A stretch of 64,000 bases of DNA from Aspidapion aeneum (lineage: Eukaryota > Arthropoda > Insecta > Coleoptera > Brentidae): the NCBI GenBank assembly GCA_963576565.1, contig OY755038.1, positions 136,444,866 through 136,508,865 on the forward strand. The letters run 5' to 3'. Positions 42,648-54,146 of this stretch are shown here, one piece after another. A program made the position numbers and the translations under genes. The notes under the pieces are model-generated. The model had not been told where the DNA came from and did no database searches. It was given only the letters and a program-made list of their open reading frames with translations. Every line of letters begins with the position of its first letter. Position 1 is the first letter of the stretch.

Positions 42648-43330
42648 ATCGATCAAACACCAGAACAAACATTTAAACTTTTAATTGACACCGGCGCAGG
42701 AATTTCAGTATTTAAAGAAAAAACAGTCGAAAATTATAATAATCGATTTGCAGAAAATGTAATAGTACAAGGAATAACCGATGAAAAAATTCCAATCACT
42801 CAATCAGTTTTAATCCCTTTCGCTAAAGACGATCCACTAAAAGTCTATATTTGTAATTTAGACATAGAATTTGACGGAATTTAGGACTCGATTTTCTTGA
42901 ACATTACAAGTGCGTAATTGATTTAAATTCGAAACAGCTATGCACCAATTTTAAAATAATACCTTTAATTCAAGTAACAGAAAAAACTTTCGAACAAAAT
43001 CCCGAAATTATTCAAAATCAAATAATAAATCAAAACATACCACCAATACCTAAACCAAGATTAATTCAAAATCAAAAAACGCCACCAATACCAAAACCGC
43101 GAATAAATATAAATCAAAATAATTTTCAAAATCAAATATCTCTAGAACCGCGAACCGAACAAGTTTTTAAATTAAAATGTAATTTAAAAAACACAGATGC
43201 AATTTTAATTAGTCACGAAATAGAAAAAGTAAGATTACCAAACGCCCTAGTCCACATTAACGAAAATGGTGAATTTTATACATCAGTAATAAATCCCAAT
43301 GCTATTCCTAAAACAATAAATTTCAACAAC
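42648..43330 (+). pseudogene. Gypsy protease and linker, frameshifted
   Basis: Directly after the gag stop, and in its frame, the aspartic protease active site is visible (LLIDTGAGISVFK, from about 42679). The frame closes at a TAG near 42882-42884. The continuation (GLDFLEHYKCVIDLNSKQL) is in another frame, so a base has been lost or gained there. A Q/N/P-rich linker (PPIPKPR repeated) leads to the RT domain. Not translated as one product in this copy. Confidence 0.8.
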
Positions 43331-44362
43331 TTGTCTTTCGAACCCATACCAAGTGTTCACGATATTTTAAATTTTAATACCAATGAAGACGAACTCATTG
43401 ATAGAATCGACCTTATTAAAAATCAATTAAGACTAGAACATCTAAATTACGAAGAGAAAGAACTAATTTCAAATCTTTGTTTTGAATTTTCTGACATTTT
43501 CTATATCGAAGGAGATCAATTAACTTTCACTAATGAAATCAAACATACAATTGAAACCAACAATGCTCATCCAATTTTTACTAAATCATACCGGTACCCT
43601 CAAATACACAAAGAGGAAGTAAAAACACAAATTAATAAAATGCTCGATCAAAAAATAATCCGACCATAAATTTCCACGTGGTCATCACCTGTTTGGGTAG
43701 TCCCAAAAAAACTTGACGCCTCTAACAAACAAAAATGGAGAGTAGTAACCGATTATAGAAAACTGAATGAAGTAACAGTTGACGATAAATATCCACTTCC
43801 AAATATTTCAGATTTATTAGATCAGTTAGGTAAATGTCAATATTTTACAACACTTGATTTAGCATCCGGTTTTCACCAAATTGAAATTGATCAAAAAGAT
43901 ATTCAAAAAACAGCCTTTTCTGTCGAAAATGGACATTACGAATTTGTTCGTATGCCATTTGGTTTAAAAAATGCACCCTCCACATTTCAACGTGTGATGG
44001 ATAACATTTTATTAGGCATTCTAAATGAACGTTGTTTAGTTTATATGGACGACATTATTGTTTATTCACCAACAATTCATGAACACATTTCACGTCTTTC
44101 CGAAGTTTTCCAAAGATTACGAAAATCAAATTTAAAAATTCAACCTGACAAATGCGAGTTTTTACAAAAAAAAGTAGCATACCTCGGACATTTAATTACC
44201 GAAAATGGAGTAAAACCAAACCCTGATACAGCAAAATGTATTCAAAACTTTCCAGAATTAAAAAATCCTCGTGACGTAAAATCATTTCTCGGACTTGCCG
44301 GATATTATCGAAGATTCATACCGAACTTCGCGAAAATCTCAAAACCCTTAACAAAACTCTGA
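43331..44362 (+). pseudogene. Gypsy reverse transcriptase, one in-frame stop
   Basis: This segment runs in the same frame as the linker. A TAA at 43667-43669 interrupts it just after the conserved KIIRP. Beyond it come SPVWVVPKK, VTDYRKLNEVT, TTLDLASGFHQI, FVRMPFGLKNAPSTFQRVMD and the catalytic YMDDIIVYS, then FLGLAGYYRRFIPNFAKISK. The frame fails again near 44362 (TGA). All catalytic residues remain, so the damage is recent and confined to single positions. Confidence 0.88.
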
Positions 44363-46334
44363 AAAAGATACTAAATTTATTTTTTCTAAAGAATGTAAAG
44401 AAGCTTTCGAAACACTCAAAAATGCATTAATTTCTGATCCAATATTAATCTATCCAAATTTCGAAGAACCCTTCATTTTAACTACAGACGCGAGCGCATT
44501 TGCGATAGGAGCCGTACTTTCACAAGGTCCAATTGGTAAAGACCTTCCGATAGCTTTTGCATCGAGAACCCTTTGTAGTGCAGAAACTAAATACTCCACT
44601 ATTGAAAGAGAACTATTAGCAATAGTATGGTCCGTAAAACACTTTCGACCTTACCTTTTTGGTAGAAAATTCACTATAGTCACCGATCACAGACCTCTAA
44701 CCTGGCTACTTTCAATTAAAGACCCCGGTAGCAGATTAGCACTTTGGCGATTCAAATTAGAAGAATATAGTTTTAAAATCATTCATAAACCCGGTAAAAT
44801 CAATAAAAATGCAGACGCTTTATCGCGAATAAAAATCAATCATTTCAAAGACTGTATAGACTTTAAATCAAACATTAAAATTTTTGCAAACAACGAAAAT
44901 AATGATCAAGAACCAATTTTTAACGAAGAAGATGATCAAAAAATAACAGATGAATTTAACAGATTTGTTGAACTTTACAAGACGCGATCCCTAATTGATT
45001 ATTCTAAAATCGAAACCTCGAATGATCAATTATTAGATAAATCAAATAAATTAATAGTAACCTTTTTCCGACAAAATAAAATGGAAGATTTACATTTCAA
45101 AATCATTGACAATATTTTTGCAGAAGAATTCCACCTTGAAGAATTAAAAATTAATATTGTTTCTAGCAAAACAGTTAAAGAACGTAAATATTTTATTATA
45201 GCCCTACCATTCGATAATGATGATTGTTCACAACACTTATTTTATTGCCTTTTTAAAGACCAAAATGAATTTGAAATTAACAAAACATACTGCATCGAAA
45301 ACAATCTAGATTTACCAACTTTAGAGATGCTATCTTACATCTTTTCTGATAAAGACATAAAATTAAAAATTTGCCAAAATATAATAACAACCCCCGACGA
45401 AGATGAAATCCCAATAATTTTAGAAAATTATCACTTAGGAAAAAGCAACCTACACCGTGGAATAAATGAAACAGTTAGACGCATTAGAGAAAAATATAAT
45501 TGGCGTGGTTTAACAAAAAACGTAGAAGATTTCATAAAAAAATGTGAAACTTGTCAAAAAGTAAAAATTGTTCGTAAAAATCTAAGCAGACCCTTCGTTG
45601 TAACAGAAACACCACGTACCCCTTTTGAACGAATCAATATCGATATTTTCGAATACCCCACCAGAAATTACGCGTTAACGGTACGGGATGAATTAACAAA
45701 ATTTACACAAGCTTACGCAATGAGTGATAAAAAAGCAAGTACAGTAGTTAGTACTATTTTACTATTTTTCCAACATTTCGGTGTACCCTTACGAATACAT
45801 TGCGATTATGGCAAAGAATTTGATAATACCCTTTTAAAAGATGTATGTACCCTATACGATGTTAAGTTAACATTTTCTAGCGTAGCACATCCCCAGTCAA
45901 ACGGTTCACTAGAACGATTTCACGCAACCCTTTGCGAAATGATGAGAATCAATAAACAAGAAAACCCTGAAGATCATTGTTTTAGCGTTCTTCCATACGC
46001 AGTAATTTGCTATAATAATACAAAAAACAAAACACACGGATTTACCCCTTACGAACTCGTTTTCGGACATACATCAAGTAGACCTCCCGAAAAACTTTAT
46101 AACCAAGAACAATTGATATCTAAATATGTACGCGATTTAAATAATAGAATGGACTATTTTTACAAATTAGCTAGAAATAGAACTGATCAATCGAAACAAA
46201 AATCGAAAGAACGATTTGACGAACACGTACGAAAGAATCTCCCTGAATTTAATGTAGGAGACAAAGTTTGGCTTAAAGAATCACAAATCAAATCAAAATC
46301 AGAAAATTTATTTAATGGTCTTTTGAAATTTTAG
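44363..46334 (+). pseudogene. Gypsy RNase H and integrase
   Basis: After the shift near 44362 one frame stays open for about 650 codons. RNase H: TTDASAFAIGAVLSQG, IERELLAIVWSVKHFRPYLF, VTDHRPLTWLL and NADALSR. The integrase follows with its HHCC finger (NYHLGKSNLHRGI ... CETCQKV), then the DDE core: NIDIF, HCDYGKEF and HPQSNGSLERFH. A GPY/F-like C-terminal region ends at FNVGDKVWL. The stop at 46332-46334 comes after a further shift near 46318, as recognisable sequence continues briefly in another frame. Confidence 0.88.
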
Positions 46335-46410
46335 AAATACACCGTAATTCTGCAAAATCCACAAACAAATCAATTAACCAAAGTTAATTTTGATAGGTTA
46401 AAACCGTGCT

Positions 46411-48342
46411 TTGAATAAAATAAAAACCTTTTATTTTAGATTAATGGGAATAATCTCAATCGTTTCCAGTCAATATTCAATATTACCAATAAATAATACA
46501 CTAGGACTATTTTATCATGAAGAATCCCTTATCAGAATTTCTAATAATGAATGGACACTTGTTGTTTACAAAGATCTTTTACCCTTTAAGAAAGCAATTG
46601 AGCATAACGACAAAATTTTAGATACCTTTATGGATCACTTTTCAATCAATAATAATCAAATTGCAAATTTCAAATCGCAAATTAAAACGCATGTTAGCCT
46701 TTTAAAACAAATTTCTAATTACGTTAATATTAAATACGAAGAACTTATCTCGGATACAAAAGAAAAATCATATAGGCAAAAACGTGGAATATTTAATGGC
46801 ATCGGAACTATTTGGAAATCTATTACAGGAAATTTAGATGCATCAGACGGAGAATACTTTAATGATTGTATTAATAAAGTATCGACTGATGAGAAAAATA
46901 TTGAAAGATTATTGCAAAAACAAATTTCAGTAACAACTTCTGTTATTAAAAGCTTTAATACGACTTTACAAAAATTACAAATTGATGAAGAAACGTTTAA
47001 TCATGATATTAAATTAATTCAATATTTAGTTACTTAGATTTCTGATAACGCTGCCTATGCAGAAGCACAAATAAAAGTATTAGATTTATGCGAATCGCTT
47101 ATGGAAAGTTACACCTTTATTAAAGATTCATTAAATGACGCGTTAAACGCAGTAACTTTTGCACGTTTAAAAATATTGCATGGTTCAATAATAAAACCAT
47201 CGGATTTGTTAGATTCATTGAAAAAGATTTCTCATTCATTACAAAAAAATAATTTGCCTTTACCAATATCAATCTCAACCGTAGCCCAATACATTAATTT
47301 AATTGAACTTAGTGCTTTTCAAACTGAATCAAAAATAGTATTTGTTCTTAAAATACCTCTTATAGACCCTTCGACTTATACTTTATACAGACTTTACCCA
47401 ATACCAATATTAGATAATCGAACAGGTCTTCACCATACTATATCAACAATTAATAAATTTATTGCGCGTGACGATGATTCAATGTTTTTCGTCACCTTCC
47501 ACAACGTGGACCACTGCAAGATCATCGAAAGAAGAACGAAGCTCTGTTCCAAAGTACTTCCGTATCCCATCGACAGTGATGCTATTTGTGAAGCTCAACT
47601 ATTGAAGCAACAAACTCAGCTGCCGAAAACATGTCAAACAACCATTTTCTATGCACAAGGCTACAATGTTCAACCACTTGAAGAAAACCAATGGCTAGTT
47701 ACTATGTCAGAACCAGTACCTACCAATATCAAATGCAAGAATCAAGAAATCATTACGAAATTAATTGAAACCAATAGTATAATTCGTTTCAAATCAACAT
47801 GCAATGCTTTTATTGGAAGTACGAGGATTCATTCTGAAACCTTACTTCAAGAAAGTACCTTCGGAGAAATAAATTCACCAATAATCAATATTCCATATAC
47901 TTGTTGTAAAGATATGCCTGCAATCCCCAAAATTCAAGGTCTAAAACCATTAAAGTTAAGCAAAATAAACGTCGAAGATCTGAATATTGCACAACATAAT
48001 CTTAACCAATATTCAGAAGAATTAGATAAAATGATCAATCAACCATTCATTCAAAAACACATTGATTGGTTTACTATCATTACAATAACATTGATAGTAC
48101 TACTAGTAATTCTTTACATTATTAACAAATGTCGAAGACGCCGAAGAACAAGAAATGGCAATAATACCAATAACGATAATGATAATGGTAATGACTTTCC
48201 ACCATTTCCAAAACCTAATCTACAAAGAATTAGGAATTTATCGAATATCTTACCAAGAAGAAGGCCAAGCATACACATCGAAGATCAAATCGAAGAAGAA
48301 ATCGAACCCAATGCAAAATTAATGATCAATCAATCATCTTAA
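46411..48342 (+). pseudogene. Errantivirus env (F-like fusion protein), one in-frame stop
   Basis: An envelope-type glycoprotein gene. The first segment (46411-47037) contains a furin-type cleavage site RQKR (46774-46785) followed by a GIFNGIGTIWKSITG fusion-peptide-like stretch, as in baculovirus F-like and errantivirus env proteins. A TAG at 47035-47037 interrupts it, and the same frame continues from 47038 to 48342. The C-terminal part has cysteine-rich ectodomain sequence, a transmembrane helix (ITITLIVLLVILYIINK, about 48080-48130) and a basic tail beginning CRRRRR. The first in-frame ATG is at 46444; errantivirus env mRNAs are usually spliced, so the start may come from elsewhere. Confidence 0.87.
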
Positions 48343-48372
48343 TAAAAGTTGCCGTATAACGCCAACTTTTTC

Positions 48373-48828
48373 AAAAAGAGGGGAGCTGTTATATGAAAAT
48401 ATCCTGCCTACACTTAGAAGAAACCAGAACCTTCTATAAAACCCGAGAACCTTCCAGATAAGAAGCTTATTCTGCTGACTTGCGTTTCCCATGAAATAAA
48501 CAACACGTGCATTCAAGCCGAATCAGCACTTTATTTCTCAGAACCTTTTAAGATAAGAAGACCATTCTGCTGACTTGCGTCTCTCACGGAATAAACAACA
48601 CGTGCATTCCTGCCGAATTGCACTTTAGTTTAAGTCTAGAATATTAAGGAATTATTCCATTGCTTAATCAGCACATTTTCTTTATATAAACTCAAATCAT
48701 TGTAATGTTAAGTCATTCTCTTTAGAATCGTTCTTAAGTACACGTTCAATTATAACGTTTAAGTCCTATATTGTATTTAATCAAATTAAGTTTTTTAAAA
48801 AGTTAAAAGTAAACTTTAAAGTATAACA
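48373..48828 (+). repeat. Polypurine tract and 3' LTR of the Gypsy element
   Basis: AAAAAGAGGGGAGC (48373-48386) primes plus-strand synthesis. The LTR 48387-48828 matches the 5' copy except for one substitution early in U3 (TCTATG versus TCTATA) and a change plus 1-bp deletion near 48784 that replaces the AATAAA hexamer with AATTAA. Confidence 0.9.
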
Positions 48829-48834
48829 TATATA

Positions 48835-50876
48835 TTAAAAATTAAAACTTACAGTAAGGCATAAGTATCCAAATCAAAATTACTACCAATAGTCCTATAG
48901 ATAGCTAATACTGGGATTGTACCTTGGTGGATGTTATAGAAGTGCTGATGAAGATGCTGCGAGGCCTGGTTTGATTAATTCGTACCCTGGTACTCCTTTG
49001 TAACTAAAAGACAAAAGGGAATATGTTACTTTCAACTTTCTGGCTTTACAGGTATTGTGTGACACACTGTAATTGTCCTGAGACAGGGTGAGCTTATATT
49101 TGGCTCAGTTATGTAGGTACACTACTGATGAGTCATAATATTCAAAATATCATAGAGCCTTTTGGGAATAGATCCTTGCTGAATTTAAGATCAGTTTATG
49201 GTACTTTCCTACCTTTAGAGTTGTGTCTTCTCTCATATTCCTGTCGGGCCGTGTGGTTCATCTCGGACCCTAGTGTCGTTGTTTCACATCTTTCATGGTC
49301 GTATTTATAGGGCCTTGCCCTTGTGCCTTCTGATTTATGAGTGAAGCGATGGGGTGTGGTAAGAAACGTCTCTCAGACACTGCACACTGAAAACATCTTC
49401 ACTGGAACGTTACACGACCGCTTGATTGGACTACTAGCTTTTTTTTGAGTCGCACTGTTTACCGAGTTATCACTATTTTGGTAAAAGGGGGGCCTAGGCC
49501 TATGCCCCAAAAATATTTGTTTTGACATTTATTTGACATCGACCGTGACACAGAACAGGTGACAGATTAACCCCCGTATGCACCTGCTTAATCGCTAGGT
49601 TAAGTCCTTGTCCAACGAAAAATAAATTGCGTTATCCTTCCTTAGTGAAAATTGCGTCTCGCCATAGAAAGAGAAACCGATTGGACTGGCATGAGACTGA
49701 GAAGAGGGAACATAGGTTATTCGTTGTAGTTGGGAACACTGGCGCGTCTCTGTCAATTTCCCTGTCAATTTTTGGAGCGGAACGTCTTTTTTCTCTGTCA
49801 GAAAATTTGGAAGCCTGTTTTGGGGCGAGCTTTTGAGGGCTTATTTCGTGTCCGTAGAGACGCCTTTGGCGGTTTTTACATGAGAGAGCCTTTAGTTTGG
49901 CTATAGTTTGGTTCTGGAGCCGTGTTTGGTTGACAAAAACTATAGACGAGCCCCGCTTCGTGGAATTAATTTGAAGTCGCCCCAACCCATGCTGTCTACG
50001 TAAGGTAATTTATTTTTTTTAAAATGTTTTAATGGTTCTGGGTCATTGTTACCCCATTTTTCTGGCTTCCTATACCATTTCCCACCGGCATTTATTGGAT
50101 TTTCTCCATTGTTTTCAGACTTGAACGTTACCCGTACATTGGATCACCCCATTTTGGAAGCATAGGCCCTTATGACCTTTGAGGTGAGTCTACATTTAGG
50201 TTAGGTAACACTTCTTGCTAGACATTGTGGTCTTTTTGTAAATATTTTGTGTTATAAGTTTAAAGAGCCCCGTTATGAGCTTAGAGATCACTGGCATAGA
50301 GATGGAACTCTTACTGCATTGTCCCCATTTTTATTTAAAAATGGGTTACAGATTATTTTATACTGATTAAATTGTACTATTTTAATGTAACATGTACTGA
50401 TTAATTTTAAAGTGCAGATTATGTACCTGTTGCAATATTAAGTGGTACCTAAGTGGTACTTATTTCAGTGAGATGTGTGTTAATTTTAAGTTCAGATTAC
50501 TTTTTCTCTTACATGAGTATCTGCTGCAACATTGAGTAGTACTCATTTCGGGACAATAAATGTCTATGAATTTTGGCTGCAACGAGTTTTATAATTATTT
50601 TTAAGTTGTAGTCCAGTTCTTGGCCTAAAACCATGTTATTTTGTTTAGGGTCTTCTTCTTTGGTCTTCTTCTTGGCCTGCGTCTTTCGGTCTTCTTCTGG
50701 TTGTTGCCTGTAGCGAGTTCCTGTTACTGTGGAGCTGTTGGCGAGTACCAGAGTAGAGCGACCAAGGTTGGGTAGCGGTGGAATACTCCAGTGCCTATGG
50801 ATTGCCATTTCAGCATTGGCTTAATAGAAGCAGCTAAGTGGTAAAAATGAAGAAAACATAAAGAAACATAAAAATA
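48835..50876. other. Body of the unidentified insertion; no supported gene
   Basis: This is the continuation of the insertion that began at 40324. Open frames (49128-49310, 49632-49985 minus, 50509-50808 minus) have no recognised domain; the last is low-complexity and lysine-rich. The patch at 49240-49560 is GC-richer. I could not identify the family. Confidence 0.35.
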
Positions 50877-50900
50877 ATACTTAGTACTCCCTCACATGGC

Positions 50901-51403
50901 CTTTTTTTTGTTGGAATGAATGTCTTTCACGGGCGCCCAAACGTGTTCCTTTTAATTTTCTTCCTTTTTTTTTAAAAGAAACAGAATAACTAAATTCTAA
51001 ATTAACTTAAAAATGGAATAAACTATCGGGAGAAACATAAAGGGATAATCCTAACCTAACCTAAAAACATAAGGAAATAACTCGGATATCAGTATTTTAA
51101 AGGAAAACTTGGGACAATTCTGATTCTATTTTAAATACCTACCTTGTGGGTAACAACATAAAAAACTTAACTAACTTAGGTCATAGGTTACTAACCCTTA
51201 ACTAACTAAGTAAAATTAGGTTAAGATCCATCAGATGTAAGTTTATCCAAGAACATGATTAATTAAACTTTTTTGTACTCTAATGTTGGTGTTTCACCAC
51301 GCATCCCCACATAGAAAACCAAGTCATAAAGGCAGTCTCGTAAGAGAATTGAACCCGAACATCCACTGATCCTGTTTTGAGGGGCAGTGAGATTGTTGTT
51401 TTA
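50901..51403 (-). mobile_element. Possible SINE with ~24-bp target duplication
   Basis: AATACTT(A/G)GTACTCCC-type sequence ending CTCACATGG occurs at 50877-50900 and 51404-51428, bracketing a 0.5-kb insert. The left edge is CC followed by a T run (a poly(A) tail on the minus strand). Near the other end the minus strand has GGTTCAATTCT (51344-51354), one or two changes from the RNA polymerase III B box. A matching A box is not clear. tRNA-derived SINEs fit this layout but the call is tentative. Confidence 0.4.
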
Positions 51404-51449
51404 TAAATACTTAATACTCCCTCACATGGTTGAAAGTACTAGTGTTTCA

Positions 51450-51531
51450 CATTGTAAAAATAAAGTTTATACAAAAGTTATTTTTCTGGTTTTTACTATA
51501 AGCTTCCAAGTAAAGATGCATAGTTTATCAC
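51450..51531 (+). repeat. Second half of the Copia 3' LTR
   Basis: The sequence from CATTGTAAAAATAAAG to TAGTTTATCA matches the 5' LTR at 24945-25026 with two or three substitutions. It continues exactly where the LTR was interrupted at 40323. Confidence 0.88.
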
Positions 51532-51689
51532 TGTTAAATAATTCTGTTAAAAATATAGGTCAACTTTGTATCATTTATTTTTAATTATATTTAGATTTTG
51601 ACATTAATTACTTAAAGGATAATATAGTTCTCGTTTTGTCACAGTAACTCTCTCCTTATTTTCTAACAAAAACGTATCATAAATCTCGT

Positions 51690-53130
51690 TATCTACATCG
51701 ACAAATGGTCTACTGAATACAGCAAGGGCTACAGGCCCCCATATAGAAAATTCAAAGAAGCGAATCAAATGATGTCAACATTGGGAGCTTGGAAAGACAT
51801 TAAAGAAAAGGTCATGAAATGTTCAGATCCCACGCTTTTAAAAAACCTTAAATTAATTTTGTATGGACCCAACAAATCAGGTAGAATAACAAAGTCTTGT
51901 TTACTTGCCTTATCTGGATTTCAATTAGAACTTGATTTAGAATAATATAAAAATCACATCGCGCTGGTAAGCGAATTGCTTTCTGTTGTTAATTTTAAAA
52001 ATAATTATCAGTTCTTCGCCCTAAATTGCCAATCTATAACATCCACAAAAGATTTTGGAGAGTTATTTATTAAATTTATTGTTAAAAATCTCCATTAAAA
52101 TCAATCATAATGCTATAGAAGAATCTGAACAAGCTCCAATTAGAGCAACAATATCTGAAAATTCTCAAAACAAAAATTTTCTTCTTAACATTACAAAAGA
52201 AATGCTAGAAATCCAAAAATTATAAATAAAATATACAAGCCAAAGAAGAAGAGATGCTTTTATTAGAATTTAACCTAAAAAACTATAAAAAAAGACAAAT
52301 CAGAAGAGGAAATTTAGATTAAAGAACGTCAAATAACTCTTAAAAAGAAACTTTCATCCATCCAGATAGCTGGTAGACAATTTCGATATACACATCACGC
52401 ATTTAACAATAAAACAATATAATAAAAACCGATGTTTTTAATTGGACAAAATAATGCAGAATTAATAATTTCATGTCAATCAATCCAGCCTCATCGAAAT
52501 GCATTAATTTTATCAAAACCAAACATGCTTAGCCGTTGCACGGAAAACTTGCACAAGCAGCTACAAACCAACCAAATAAAGAAATAACAGTAATAAAGCA
52601 GATGAAACAAACATTACATGAACTGTTTAAATCATTCATGAAACTATAAAATTTTGAGTTATTAAGTAAGAAGGAAATAAAAAAAATCTAAAAAAGAGAA
52701 AGAAGCATTAAAATTAGTTTTAGAATCGATTAGATTTCAAGATGAACAATACATGGTTGGAAAAATAAATCTGAAGTTGTACCAGACTCTAAACCAATGG
52801 GTCTAAAAAAAAGTTATCAAGTAGAAATTCAAAAAGCACGCAACAGCAGTTCACCCTAAAGAGTTAGAGCAAGAAAAACGAATCTGGGTTTTACCCCATT
52901 TTCCTGATATTAATCCTAACAAACCAGAAAAACCAAGACTAGTATTTCATGCTGCAGCTAAAACACATAGCATTTCACTCAACTACTTTTTGTTTACTGG
53001 TCTAGATATGTTACATACAACCATTAATAACCTGTCTTTTAAAATTTCGTGTAGGCAAAGTTTGATTCACCGGAGATATCCGAGAATTGTTTAATGAGTA
53101 AAAATTGCAGACGAACACACCTATGGACAC
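51690..53130 (+). pseudogene. Decayed BEL/Pao fragment (pre-RT and RT)
   Basis: Plus-strand pieces in mixed frames. Near 52435 is FLIGQNNAELIIS (protease-side motif of BEL/Pao). At about 52860-53030 is WVLPHFPDINPNKPEKPRLV followed by FHAAAKTHSISLNYFLFTG, the start of BEL/Pao RT. Stops are frequent. The region at 51700-51960 (LGAWKDIKEKVMKCSDPTLL) is in the position of gag but is not recognisable. The strand is opposite to the BEL/Pao element that follows, so they are separate insertions. Confidence 0.75.
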
Positions 53131-53590
53131 TACTTCTGCACCATTAATTTTTCTTATTAAAGTACTGCTTTTTGGGACAATATCTTTATCATTTCGTTCA
53201 AACTTCTCGCGTATCTAATAAAAGGATAGAGCGAGCACAGGAAGAGCCTTTTGGTGGCGAAAAACGGCACAAGAAAGTGCGCATTAAACTGAAAGTTCGA
53301 AAAATCTCAAGCTAACCGCGCGCGGAGTGAAAATATAAACTTTATTATTCCAAGAAAACTCCATCTTAAAAGTGCCAAAACGTTCTCTAAACCCAACCTG
53401 CTGTTTGTTCGACTCAGCATATGGACATTACAAGACTGGACCTATATGCTAGAACTAGCAGAACGTGTATTTTGTGTCAGTTTAAGATTTGGGGGAGGGA
53501 GGGAATTTCCCTTTTTGCCATACCGTAGATCCGCGCCTGTATCCGCTACGTAATATATGGCCCCAAACCACAAGAAAAAAAAATTCAACC
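53131..53590. other. Repeat-like spacer
   Basis: This stretch includes a G-rich word (GGGGGAGGGAGGGAATTTCCC at about 53493) near the edge of the next element. No gene is recognised. Confidence 0.35.
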
Positions 53591-53782
53591 AACCAACCAA
53601 CTTCTTTCTTTAGCTCACAGAATAGGCAATAGTCGAATTAAAAGTCGCGGCGCGGGAAATAAAGATTTCTTATAATATTAATAGGGTTGATTTTATACTT
53701 AAAATTTAAATAATAAAAAGAAATAAAATAAACCAAAAATTCTAACTTTTTTAACTAATAAATTGAGGATGAAATTCGAACA
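53591..53782 (-). repeat. Probable 3' LTR start of the second BEL/Pao element
   Basis: On the minus strand pol ends near 53830, followed by a polypurine-like TTTGGGGGTGGAGCA and then TGTTCGAATTTC from 53782 downward. That is the expected order polypurine tract then LTR. The far end of the LTR is not defined because the 5' LTR lies outside the window. Confidence 0.4.
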
Positions 53783-53828
53783 TGCTCCACCCCCAAAGAA
53801 AGTAATATCTTTCATTCAGATTTTGCAA

Positions 53829-54146
53829 AGTGTAGCGGGCATAATTTTACTAGTGGTCTCTTAAAAGTCCCTAGACTAGTCACCATAGTCGCTACATGAC
53901 AAATGTGATCCTTGGCAGGGTGTAACGCGGAAATTCGGCCTAGTGGCCAGTTAGAAGGTCGAATATTATCCGATTTAATTAGCACTAGAGTTCCTTTCTT
54001 CTTCGGGTAGAGGAGAAGAAGTTTCTAACGACTTGCTCTTTTGTTGTAATGTGTTCAGGTACTCGTTTTTCCACCTTGACCAAAAGTCCTGGTGCATTCG
54101 CTGCAATATCTGCCACCTATCTAAGCGATTTAATGTAAGATGTGAT
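53829..54146 (-). pseudogene. BEL/Pao integrase C-terminus
   Basis: The minus strand reads LNRLDRWQILQRMHQDFWSR, WKNEYLN, then after shifts NIRPSNWPLGRISALHP and TFKRPLVKLCPL, the DUF5641-type end of BEL/Pao integrase. The upstream part lies beyond the hAT-like insert; LPDHDLSH at 54764 joins directly to this segment. Confidence 0.82.

Larger units (their letters stand above)
40443..48828 (+). mobile_element. Errantivirus-like Gypsy element with env
   Basis: Near-identical LTRs (40443-40885 and 48387-48828) flank leader, gag, protease, RT/RNase H, integrase and env in Gypsy order. TATATA is duplicated on both sides (40437-40442 and 48829-48834), matching the known TATA-like target choice of insect errantiviruses. 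The LTRs differ at only about two bases and one indel, so the insertion is young. Even so, the body carries two in-frame stops and several frameshifts in gag-pol and one in-frame stop in env. As written it cannot make its full proteins. Confidence 0.93.

Noticed and set aside
50509..50808. 99-codon minus-strand frame with a lysine-rich stretch
   Set aside because: Mostly low-complexity sequence from a TCTTCTT-rich tract; no recognisable fold.
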